From Undaria pinnatifida (taxonomy: Eukaryota > Sar > Phaeophyceae > Laminariales > Alariaceae), in the NCBI GenBank assembly GCA_012845835.1, contig JABAKD010000004.1:11967022-12031021 (forward strand): DNA of 64,000 nucleotides. The letters run 5' to 3'. Below, piece after piece: positions 52,251-62,235 of the stretch. Position 1 is the first letter of the stretch. Each line of letters starts with the position of its first letter. Both the position numbers and the translations under genes were made by a program. The notes under the pieces are model-generated. The model was not told where the DNA came from. It was given only the letters and a program-made list of their open reading frames with translations, and did no database searches.

Positions 52251-53861
52251 ATGGGTACCGCTGAGATCGATGGCCCCCAACCACAAGATCGACAGTTAGT
52301 ACTGGTCATACCAACGCAACCATACGACATGGAGCTGGGAGCTGAGTTGGGGGTAGCCAGGGGTGTGCAATGGTGGTACCCGGGCAACCCTCTACAATGC
52401 AAAGTCGTCAATCGAACGAAAACCGCGATGACCATACAGCAAGGTGTTGTGGTAGCGAAGGTATTTGCAACCAACTCCAGTGATACAGAGAGAATGCGGT
52501 TGCTACTTGATCGGTCGGTGGAAAAAGAGCCCGTTCCAGCTGTCGAGGGAGAAAGCGGAGGAACGGAGAGGCCAACGGGTGACCTCGAGGAAGTTGCAGT
52601 TGACACAGCCGAAGCCAACATGGGGCAGTTGAGTCAGGGTTGCAAGGCAAACTTGTTAGAACTGTTGCGTGAATATCGTGATCGCGGACTGTTCCCGGCT
52701 AACCCCAAGGTAGTGCCAGCGTGCCACGGGGCTAAGCTACGGTTGCCTTAGGATGATTGCACACCCTATGCGGCTAAGCAACGATGATATTCCCCAGAGG
52801 AGGAAGCCATGATTCAGAGCGAGGTGACGAAACAGTTTCAAACCGGGGCCATCCGTAGATCGACATCAGCGTAGGCAGCCAATTGTGTCGTGGTTCGCAA
52901 GAAGGATGGACCGGGGGCTGAATACGTTGCTAAAGTCGGAGAGTGGAGGCCTAGGAGATATCCAAAGCATCTTTGACGGCATGAAGGGTGCGATCTGTTT
53001 TACGTCAATAGATCTGGCTTCAGGATTCACCCAACTAGAGATCGAAGAAGACGATAAGCACAAAACCGCATTCAGAGACGCCCACGGTACACTGTGGGAG
53101 CTCAACCGATTCGGGTTTGGAGTGAAGACTACCAGCAGGCTTTGCAGCCTTCGTTGGCGGAGCTCTCGGTCCGTTGAAAGGGAAGGGAGTCCAAAACTGG
53201 TTGGATGACATCATCACTTACACCCAACAGGTGGAAGGACATTTCGACCTATTGAGGCAAGTGTTAGAGAAACTATCGAGGGCCGGTCTGTCGGTGAACT
53301 TCTCTAAATCATGGTGGTGCTGTCCTCAGCAAGAGTTTGTGGGCATGGTGGTGGACAGGCTAGGAGTGCGCCCGTCACAGTCTAAGATCGACGCCGTTGC
53401 TCCACTTACTAGGGCCAACACGGTGGAGGAAGTGAGGGCACTGCTGGGTATGACAGGCTACCTAAGGAAGTTCGTCCCCCGATATAGCGCGCTGGTAGCG
53501 CCAATCTCGAATCTTCTTCGTGACAATCGTTTCGCGTCGAAACGAGCGAGGAAACTCAAGGTTTCATGGGGAGAGGAGCAAGACAAAGCGTTGGCGGCGC
53601 TAATCCTCGCTCTGACATCACCACCGATTTTGGCTATGCCAGACTGGAACAGGCCGTTCCAGCTCCACACGGATGCCAGCGAGTTAGGAGTAGGAGCAGT
53701 TCTTACCCAGACACATGAAGGTTCTGAACGTGTCTTGGGGTATGCTAGTCACCGGCGGTCTCGAACTGACGCTAGACGGTCACCTACGGAATGGTAAGTG
53801 ATGGCGGTGTTGCGGGCGGTAGACCACTTCAGACTGTACGTATGGGACAGGAGATTTACTC
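52251..53861 (+). pseudogene. RT and partial RNase H of LTR-RT-3 (broken)
   Basis: 52251-52751 is the protease-RT linker, ending ANPKVVPACHGAKLRLP. RT: PEEEAMIQSEVTKQF, stops near 52872, then MKGAICFTSIDLASGFTQ, a frameshift at about 53130, QNWLDDIITYTQQ (WLDD at the catalytic site), FVGMVVDRLG, VRALLGMTGYLRKF. RNase H: LHTDASELGVGAVLTQ, PTEW stop, AVLRAVDHFRLYVWD, then it ends at about 53860, where integrase core follows directly. Confidence 0.85.
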
Positions 53862-54764
53862 TCATTGGGAAGTTCTAGAAATGGACATCCAAGACCTCAA
53901 ACGAGAGTCTCAAGACGGAAACAGGTACCTGTTGGTTGTGGTGGATAGAGCCAGCAAGTTCCTGTTCGCAGATCCGTTGCCGTCGAAGGATGCCGTCGGG
54001 GTGAGTCGCAAGCTGTTAGAACTCCTTTTGACCTTAGGGGTGCCGTTGTCGATCCGGAGCGATGCTGGGGGGGAGTTCACAGCGCAGGTGGTGAAACATT
54101 TGTGCCAGTGGTTGAGAGTGTCGATAGACTATGGTCGCGCCAACTACCCCCGTGCCCAGGGAGCAGTCGAAAGGGTGGGGGGGTGGCTCCAGGAGGTATT
54201 ATCCGAACTCTGCAAGTCTTGGCCTAGGATATGGGATCGGTATGTACCCCAGATCCTAGCCTACCCTCGTTGCCGACACCATTTCGTCTATTGTTCGGTC
54301 GGGATGCCCGCACACAGTTGGACTCGATAACCCCTGTCGTCGATGGTGTGGAATATCAAGGGGGATTGGACGCTTTCGTGGCGGATCAACAACAAGCGTT
54401 CAGAGAGGTACGCGAAGCCCTCGAGAAAAGGCAAGCTGCCAAGGATCAAAGTAGGCGAAGCTATAATGACGGCATAGGTCGTGCTTCTCCAGGGGGACAA
54501 TCCAGGATCGGTGTCTACGTGTTGGTTAAGGAGGCAGCCAGCACACTATGGAGGGAAGGGGTTCACTCGAAGTTAGCACACGAACACTGGGCGGGACCAT
54601 GGCAGGTATTCCGTATAATACATCCAGGCCTTAGTTACGCGGTGCATATGAATGGCCGCAGTATCAGGAAGAGAATGGTGTCTGCGGCGGACATCAAACC
54701 CTTTCATGAACGCCCGGTGGAATTTCGGCATGCTTTTGAGGACGAGTTCGCGCACTTGACATGA
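53862..54764 (+). pseudogene. integrase core and C-domain of LTR-RT-3, N-domain deleted
   Basis: LEMDIQDL, IRSDAGGEFTA and QGAVERVGGW carry the D-D-E residues. The His/Cys zinc domain and the end of RNase H are missing (about 0.9 kb expected), so this copy cannot make a normal integrase. A frame change near 54240-54270 leads to FRLLFGRDART, the REVREALEKR linker, GPWQVFRII and IKPFHERPVEF. Confidence 0.85.
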
Positions 54765-55257
54765 AGACCGGATGTTGGACTTGCTGAGGTTTCCATTGCG
54801 GCAGCACCGCTGTACACACTAATCGACCGTAAAGTTTCGTGGGTCACAGAAGGCACGTGGGGTCTGAGAATACAAGGGCAGGCACCTGGATGGCGTCGAA
54901 TCTAACTGGCTGAACGAGGAAGAAGTACAAGAAAGCTTCACGCCACTACAGCTGGACGTGTTTCACGCTTTGTGGGAGAGGTATTATGGAGCGGATCACC
55001 GGACTCGCCCACCAGGAGTGCCTACAAGGGGGGAAAGGGAAGCAGTTTCCAGAGAAGAGGCGTTAAAGGCATTCCCGATAGGAACTAAAGTCAGGAGGGA
55101 GTTTGCAGACATCCGTGGCCGGAAGAAGGTGTTCGTAGGGGAGGTGTACGATTTCAGCAACCCATACAGGCGAGTGAGATACCCAGACGGTGACTGGGGG
55201 GAGCTGAATCGGCACGAGGTCAATCAAGGGAAGGGGTTAGCGACAGCTTCATCTTAG
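54765..55257 (+). pseudogene. chromo-like and Tudor-like C-terminal tail of LTR-RT-3
   Basis: First part (frame broken at about 54890): DGVESNWLNEEE, ESFTPLQLD, the end of a chromo-like region. Second part, open to 55257: FPIGTKVRREFAD, then VFVGEVYDFSNPYRRVRYPD, then GDWGELNRHEV. The order (G-x-V-x-K/R-x-F, G-x-V, Y-x-V-x-Y-x-D-G-D-x-x-E-L) is the pattern of the Tudor/Agenet-like barrel. The same tail is at 2340-2500. Confidence 0.6.
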
Positions 55258-55435
55258 ACCTGGGGAGTTGGTCCAGTTAAGAGCCATGGAGTCTGGAAAG
55301 GAGATGCAATGCCAGGAGCCAGGAAAAAGGGCGGTCTCAGCCTAAACCGTTTGCTTAGGCGGCAGGTCTGGCTGGGTGGAGTAGTTCCGTTGGCTAAAGC
55401 CGCATTGTTCTAAGCTCTGGAGGACAGTACCAGAC

Positions 55436-55444
55436 TTGGGGGGG
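55436..55444 (+). promoter_or_regulatory. polypurine tract of LTR-RT-3
   Basis: A run of seven or more G directly before TGTTACGG of the 3' LTR; primes plus-strand DNA synthesis in LTR elements. Confidence 0.8.
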
Positions 55445-55953
55445 TGTTACGGCAAGCCAACGTGGGAACATAAAAAATACGGTGGGCCGTAGTCTGATGA
55501 TTACGACTCACCGGGCGCAGATGCAGTGGTGGGTAGCTCTGTGGGTGTGGGAAGGACGTTTCATCTAAAAAGCGGTTTCATCCGCCGGATCGTAACGCCA
55601 GACCCAGGTGGTAGCGCATGTTGCGTCCACCTGACATCACCGGGTGTTTAGTCTGTTAACACCACCCAAAAAGAAAGAAAAAGTGCAATCAAAAGTGCAA
55701 AGTTAAAAAGGCATATCAACTGTTCACCCGTGCATAAACGACTGCTCGCTTGTGCATCCACCTCATCCATCAACTGTCATCTCACGTGCTTGCGAGACCA
55801 ACGGTTTAACTTCGCTCAAAGTCTGGAGTTTCGGATCAACCAGAGGAATCAAAGGTACTGCTGGATACTGAATACGAACTCTCAAGGCAGCAGGTGAGTC
55901 ATAACTAGTCCCGTGGAAATATAGTTGCGCAGGTCCGACTCGCTGCCGTATCA
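55445..55953 (+). repeat. 3' LTR of LTR-RT-3
   Basis: 509 bp, about three differences from the 5' LTR. Confidence 0.92.
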
Positions 55954-56640
55954 TTTAGACTGCAGGTGGAGGCAGACCCCCACGGAGCAGGTAGAGGCAG
56001 ACCACCACGGAGCAACAAAACGCACACACATTGTGGAATCATTTTATTTTAGACTGCAGGTGGAGGCAGACCACCACGGAGCAACAAAACACACACGCGC
56101 ACAGCAGACCACACGGGCAAAAACAGCAGCACATAGTTTGCGTGCGTGTCTTCGACTGTACTTGACTTTAGTGTGGGATCATTTGATTTGAGACTGCAGG
56201 TGGAGGCAGACCACTACGGAGCAACAAAACACACACATTCTGGGATCATTTGATTTTTCACTGCATATGGAGGCAGACCACCACGGAGCAACAAAACACA
56301 CACAGCAGACCACACGGGCAAAAACAGCAGCACACACCGCTCACACAGCCGGCACACAGCGCTCACACAGCGGGCGGCACACAGACAACGGGCGCAGCCG
56401 GCGACAGCGCTCACACAGGGGGCAGCACACAGACAACGGGCGTAGTGGCCAATAGTGTGCACATGCGTGTCTTCAATTGACACACACAGCAGACCACACG
56501 GGCAAAAACAGCAGCACACACCGCTCACACAGCCGGCACACGGCGCTCATACAGCGGGCAGCACACACAGACAACGGGCGCAGCGGGCGACAACAGTGGC
56601 CAGCGGAGAGCGGGCATGGAGAGTGTGTGCCCGCTAGGGG
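55954..56640 (+). repeat. satellite and CA-rich tandem repeats
   Basis: Continuation of the 42840 array (AGACTGCAGGTGGAGGCAGA, CCACCACGGAGCAACAAAA), then repeats of CAGACCACACGGGCAAAAAC and GCTCACACAGCGGGC at 56090, 56300-56440 and 56485-56590. Confidence 0.85.
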
Positions 56641-56849
56641 TGTGTCCGCTGAGTGTATCTACTGCTGTCTCGTGGTGAGAGTAGGTCATCATGGAGAGGC
56701 GTCCGTTGGGGGCGATTGACCCAAACTCGGTCCGTGCGCCAACGCCAGAAGGGCGACAGCAGACACTATGGCCCGTGGACGCACACGTCTGACGACAATT
56801 ACATCTATCAGCTGTCGCTCGTTTTATCGACAGCTATTGTATCTTGTGT

Positions 56850-56957
56850 TTCTGGTGGAGGTATGAATTGCGTCAGCGTTATTCCTCAGCTCCAGAGTGA
56901 CTGGAGCCTGTCCTGTGACCACGGACTTGATTATGCGAGTTAATGTGATAACAACAA
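56850..56957 (+). mobile_element. SINE-A copy 8, 3' part with internal deletion
   Basis: TTTCTGGTGGAGGTATGAAT joins directly to ATTCCTCAGCTCCAGAG (about 55 bp missing), then tail and short (CAA)n. Confidence 0.8.
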
Positions 56958-57194
56958 CACAAGGGCTCCGCAGGGTGCCCATGCTTTGGGTAGAGCAGGG
57001 CAGTGATAGTTTATGCCTGTGCACAAATCTGATTTACTACCTGGTATGTGGAATTATGGCGTATCTTTTGTTTTTTTTTATCCTCCGGCGGATGGGGAAA
57101 AATAAAGCTTTATTAGCTCACCACATCATCTTCGGAGATGCGCGGGAACCCATGGTTTCCCGAACTGATACAATGAAAAAAATAAGTGGTCCCA

Positions 57195-58460
57195 AATTTC
57201 ATTATTATAAAAATTAAAATACACTCCAGCTGTGAGATCGAATATTTTGTCGAAACTCATATTTGCAAGCTGTGTGTGATACTCCGATCGCGCGTCTTAC
57301 GGGTTGTGTGTCCTCATTAAGGATATAGGTCGGTGACTCCCCTTGCAACTACAGTGTAGCTATCAGGGTCAACAGGGTGATGTTAGGCAGTCTGTGCGCG
57401 GAAACTATAAAACCCGTTCCTGAGGGGGACAAAATGTGACAGCTGTGGAAGGAAATGCATGAGTTTATCAAGTGAATCCTGTAAGTCGAATATCCGGTGA
57501 GGGGAGGGCGGAGTTTTTAAGGACGTGGGGGCCTGATTTTGATCAAAAGGGGGGCGGGAGGGAGGGCGGGGACGGGTGGGGCAGGTCAATTTGTGCGTGG
57601 AAACTATAATTTTTTCTTGTGGGGGAGGGGGGGGGATGTGGCGGGGGGGGGCCGGGGGTGGGGGGGGAGGGCTTTAGGTCGCATAGATGTAGGGGTTTGC
57701 TATACGCGTGGTGCTAGGTCTAGGCGATGGTGTGGGTGGTGGGGAAGGAGGGGGCGTTGGGGGCGGGGGTGGGTGGGAATTGCAGCAGCGGCATGGACGG
57801 CTCTGAAACGATAACGAGGCGATATCCAGGGCGTGGAAGTGTTTATTACTATAGCGGATTTCGATAGTAGGTGGGGCGTTTAAGCAAGAGGAAGTGGGGG
57901 AAAAGAAGAGAAAAAAAAAAAAAAGCGCGGGGGGGGGAAAGGGTTTTCAAGAGGTTTAGGTCACATATAATATTAAAGTCAAGGATTTGGTCGACAGTGA
58001 TGTTCGCAACATTGTGTGTGATCCTCCGATCGCGCGGATTAATCATATATATATGTAGGGGCTTGCTATACGCGCAGTGCTGGGTCTAGGCGATCGTGCG
58101 GGGTGTGGGGAAGGAGGGGGCGTTGGAGGGGCGGAGGGGGGATGAATGAAAGCTACGTCATGGATGGCTAGAAAGATCATGACGTGATATCACTTGCTTA
58201 GAAGTGTTTATTACTCTGGCCGATTTCGATTGTAAGTGGGGCGTTTGAACGAACTGGGCGGAGAACAAAGGGGGGGGAGTTGGAGCTACGGCATGGATGG
58301 CTAGATGGATAATGAGATGATATCAGCTGGCTGGTAGTGTTTACTACTCTGGCAGATTTTGATTTCAGGTGGTGCGTTTAAACAAGAGGGATCGGGGGGG
58401 GGGGGGGCGGGGGGGCGAGCATTTCAATATGTGCGCGGAAACTATAAACCCTTGAAGGGG
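57195..58460 (+). repeat. poly-G punctuated repeat family, outside LTR-RT-3
   Basis: 57199-57440 matches 46268-46510 (ATAAAAATTAAAATACACTC, CAGCTGTGAGATCGAA, GATATAGGTCGG). Later units repeat GAAGTGTTTATTACTCTGG, GATTTCGAT and GGGGCGTTTAA with G-runs at 57840, 58200 and 58340. Same family as the cargo of LTR-RT-3. Confidence 0.8.
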
Positions 58461-58876
58461 ACGAATCTGACGGTTGTAGCAAGAAGACACCCCTTTATAG
58501 TACCCGCCTGGTAATGTTTATTTTTCTAGAAGGTTTGATGTTACATGTAGTATGCAACCCAGTTCTTAGGTGTGGTAACCAACGTGTTAAAAGCTTCATA
58601 ATTTGTTATGGTACATGGATCAGGAGCTAGAATATTTCAATCGATAGGTACAGTCATGTAGATACCATTATTTTCTGACATCGCTACTTACAACCAAGAG
58701 ATGCAATATTGCCATTTCATTATTAGGGTCACCACGTGGGGGAGTGGGAAAAGCCTCTGAGTGGCACTACACTTTCCTGCACTTTTTCCTTCCTTGTTCC
58801 CCTTCATACATATTTTCGACTATTATTCCTAGTCCGATGGCTCTCCGGATTACTTGACTTCTGTCTCCGCGATTGA
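58461..58876. other. no gene recognised
   Basis: Unassigned spacer. Confidence 0.3.
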
Positions 58877-59158
58877 GTCGAAATACAAAGGCGAGCATAC
58901 GAAATAGTATGTGAGTTGCAAGAAGACCAGCGAGACGCCGCCGAGGCAAGCCGAGCACAAATAGAGGCACGAGCAGAATGGAAGGGGGCACAGGCCAAAG
59001 AGAGCCATGCCCCACCAACTAATCTAGACCCATTTGATGCAGCAATCATCGAGCGAGAACGCCGCAAGGTCGATGGAGCACCAGCCAGAACAGCAGAGGA
59101 CGTATTTGTGCCCGTTGACATGGACGTCTTATCGCACGGAGCAAGAAGAGCGATTTGA
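58877..59158 (+). CDS. hypothetical charged protein fragment
   Basis: Open after a TGA at 58874 to a TGA at 59156-59158, with no ATG near the start, so a 5' part is missing or spliced. Composition is Glu/Arg/Ala-rich, probably helical (EIQRRAYEIVCELQEDQRDA, AEWKGAQAKES), then DPFDAAIIERERRKVDGAP. No known domain. It could be a gag or exon fragment. The longer - strand frame over it is Ser/Ala-rich and looks like its shadow. Confidence 0.3.
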   Translation, partial: VEIQRRAYEIVCELQEDQRDAAEASRAQIEARAEWKGAQAKESHAPPTNLDPFDAAIIERERRKVDGAPARTAEDVFVPVDMDVLSHGARRAI

Positions 59159-60610
59159 TTTTTGGGGGCAAGAGGAGGAGGAAGAGCGAGTTTATTTTTG
59201 GTAAGAGCTGGGAGACGACGAGCAATGGTGGAACAACATGGTGATAGCTTAGCTAGGGTTGGTGGAAAAGCAACAGCAGGAATCACCGCCGCCGGCCTGG
59301 CCTGACAAAAACGATGGTACCGATGGACAGAAGCCGATATCGTCCGCGCCGAGGAGACGTTTATCGTGACGCTCACGTGCCGGGCAGTCATTGACGATAT
59401 GCACCGTCAGGCCGGCGATGCGCAACGTGGGCGGATATTTGAGACGGTGGATGCGCAGGGGGGGGGGGGAACATGAGAGTCAGGAGAAGGATTGGGAGAG
59501 TAGGAGTCTTGGTGGTGGATTGAGGTTCGGCTTGTTCACGGGGCCTGGTGAGGAGCATGGACGGCGGAGAAGGCGCTGTCCGCTACGAGAGCGTCTACGT
59601 GAGAAATAGAAGATAGATCTAATCGTCTGGCGCAAGAGCACGTGTTCTATAAGGCACGTATTGCTTTCATTATTTTGTTGTCTTGCAGATTCGAGGTTTG
59701 GTTCGGTTGTTGGTTGGGTATTTAGGTCGGTAGTAGTCTATGGGGTAACGTGCGTTGAGGCTAGAGATGTGAATGGAAGGTAGTTCACGGCCAGCCGTAA
59801 CTCCATGTGTTTCCTTTCCCCACTGACTGTACCTGCCCGGGACGCTCTCGTATCTTTGCTGCGTGTTCACCCCTAGTAGCTAGCAAGCATGATACTGTTG
59901 TGCTCCTAAATCGGGCACTCTTACAATAGTGGCGTTACGTATTTTCGAAGTTGGAATGGAAGTATCATTTTTTGTTCCTGGTACGGAACGTTGAAAACAT
60001 GAATAATCTGGTAACTGGCGAGGTACTGATATCTGCCACCAGGTCACAAGTATATGCAAACTATTCTTGTTTGCACGTATCGCAAGAACGAGAGGTGATG
60101 GGCAGGGTGGTTGTGTTTCAACACACAACTGAATTGTCAACCCTGCCTGGTGTTATGCCTGAATTAATACCTCGAGTGCCTGGCATGTAAAATTGTTGTA
60201 TAGTGGCGTATTTGATGGGCAATAACGGATGACAGGATCGTGTGCCGCTCCCCATAAGGTAGATAGATGTAAGCCTTATACTATCCACACGTGATCACAC
60301 GTCATGTACGAACGAACGCACAGGAGTACGAGTAGTATACGAGCATTTATTTTGAGTTCAGGAGAAGACCAGAATTTAGCGATGTTTCGCCTTAAATTTC
60401 ACTCTTGAATTTTTGCCCACGGAATCGGAGAGACTTCTCTGGACCAACCAATATTGGCTGTGTCTTAGAGCGTTTGACAATGAAATTTGAGAAAAGACAT
60501 ACTCCGGAGTATTTGCTTTGAACAGGTAGAGTAGGTAGGTATGTATGATGAATGCTGGCTTCCAGAGTAAGTTGAAGAATCACACGTCCTACTCAAAAGT
60601 GTCCTGTAAT
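59159..60610. other. no gene recognised
   Basis: Short frames only. A GGGGGGGGGG run lies at 59460. Confidence 0.3.
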
Positions 60611-60924
60611 AGCAACGCGTTTGGGTTTTTCATCCACGAAAGATGCTTCGTATTAATTGAAGAACCCGAAATGGTGGGGGGGGGGGAGGGCGGTCCTGCC
60701 TCCCCTGTCTCTACAAAATATCGGGAGGGAGGAGGGCGAGGAGGGGCCGCCCCCTCCCTTTTCCCTCTTGCTTACGCCTCCCCCACCCACACAAACGGAA
60801 CGCGGTCGACCTACCTACTGGTCGCGCACCGCTAGTGAACGCCCCCCCCTTCTCTGTTTATTTTTTCGTGTGCAAATCGGATGTTCGTTCATCCCGGGCC
60901 CCGAAATTGCTCAAGCAGCCAAGT

Positions 60925-61545
60925 AGTTCCGTTCCTAACGGCCCGTGCGATCGGGGACCTACTTGACCCACTATTATTTGTGTGTGCTTTCGCGTGGGTT
61001 TTCCGTTTCTAACGGCCCGCTCATATCGGGAACCCCCCACCATTGTTGAACGATTAATGTTACCGTGATTCCGTTTCTAACGGCCCGTGCGCCCGGGAAA
61101 AACACCGCTAATCGACCACTACCTCTGACCTTACACGTGCTTTCGGATGGTTTTTCCGTTTCTAACGACCCGCGCCTGTCGGGGACCCACCTCGACTGCC
61201 AAACGATCATGGATGTGGTGATTTCCGTTTCTAACGGCCACCACTGACCGACCACTATGTGCCTGTGCTTTCGGATAGTCCTGTTTCTAACAGCCCGTTC
61301 ATATCGGGAATCCACCACGATTGCTAAACGATTGTTGAGTGTGATGATTTCCGTTTCTAACGGCCCGTGCGATCGGGATTATGCCATCACTAATCGTCCA
61401 ACACCTACGCGTGCCTTTGGGTGGTTGAGTTTCAAACGGCTCGTGCGATCGGGATCCGACCACGAAGGCCAAACGATTAATATGTAATGATTCCGTTTCA
61501 AACGGCCCGTGCGATCGGGATTGTGCCATCACTAATCGACCACTG
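60925..61545 (+). repeat. minisatellite, TTTCTAACGGCCCG units
   Basis: Nine occurrences of CGTTTCTAACGGCCCG or close variants at spacings of 46-88 bp (about 60932, 61003, 61068, 61156, 61226, 61272, 61350, 61428, 61494), most followed by TGCGATCGGGA or CATATCGGGA and a CGAxxACTA spacer. Confidence 0.9.
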
Positions 61546-61946
61546 TGTCCTCTTGCCTTCCGTTTGCCCATCCGCCGTGGAATTTTTGCGGGAGGGTGGG
61601 CGGGGGAAAAACCCAACTTGACGACTCTCTGATGTTCCTTGCCCTCTGCCCCGATCCTCTCGCTGCTCGTTCAGGGCCTCGCCCGTTAGCTACTTCTTCT
61701 TGGCTATTCGCTGCACCGACGATCCCCCGCTTCACACCGCTCTACAGCAGTTGCTTGTTGGTATCTGGCCTCTCGATCTTACTTTCTCATAATTATCCGG
61801 AACTTTCACTTTCTCTATAATACCCTGTACCCAACATCCTGCACACTACATATTGGAAACCCCGAGATTTCTCTGTTCTTATGCTGTTCTATTTTTCTAC
61901 CCGTTACCCCCAAACACCACGTTGCCCCAACGACAACCTTCCTCTT
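61546..61946. other. no gene recognised
   Basis: Between minisatellite and second direct repeat; C- and T-rich. Confidence 0.3.
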
Positions 61947-62235
61947 TGGGTTTTACTTCCACGACAGATGCTTCATATTTATTGAAGCCGAAATGGTGGG
62001 GGTAGGGGGAGGGCTGTCCTGCCCCCGTCCCCCCCGGATGCGTACGCCTCCCCTACCGCCATATGAAACAGCGGGAGGGAGGAGGGGGAGGAGGGGCCAC
62101 TCCCTCCCTTTCACCTCTTGCTTACGCCTCCCCCACCCACACAAATGAAACGCGGTCGACCTACCTACAGGTCGCGCTCCGCTAGTGAGACGCCTCCCCA
62201 CCCGAGACCGCGATTCTCCTCACCCCTCCGTCCGG

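Larger units (their letters stand above)
42940..55953 (+). mobile_element. LTR-RT-3: 13-kb Ty3/gypsy element with foreign DNA in place of gag
   Basis: LTRs of 509 bp (42940-43448 and 55445-55953) differ at about three sites by eye (about 99.4% identity) and start TGTTACGG, end CCGTATCA. TSD TTTA (42936-42939 and 55954-55957), confirmed because deleting the element restores a satellite unit. PBS directly after the 5' LTR; GGGGGGG tract before the 3' LTR. Protease to Tudor-like tail occupy 51641-55257. 43.6-51.6 kb is unrelated DNA, including an antisense gypsy fragment and a 1.35-kb tandem duplication. Pol is broken and has an internal deletion. Confidence 0.88.
60611..62200 (-). repeat. direct repeat pair flanking a minisatellite, probable DIRS terminal region
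   Basis: Copies at about 60611-60850 and 61947-62195 share GGGAGGGAGGAGGG, CTTGCTTACGCCTCCCCCAC, ACGCGGTCGACCTACCTAC and GGTCGCGC. They lie just past the recombinase gene on the - strand. DIRS/PAT/Ngaro elements have split direct repeats at that end, so this may be the terminal repeat structure (inference). Confidence 0.55.

Noticed and set aside
58804-59391. 195-codon frame on the - strand
   Set aside because: Ser/Ala/Arg-rich with no domain; looks like the complement of the charged + strand frame at 58877-59158.
60925-61545. CRISPR-like array
   Set aside because: Eukaryotic setting, repeats imperfect, spacing 46-88 bp, spacers related to each other.
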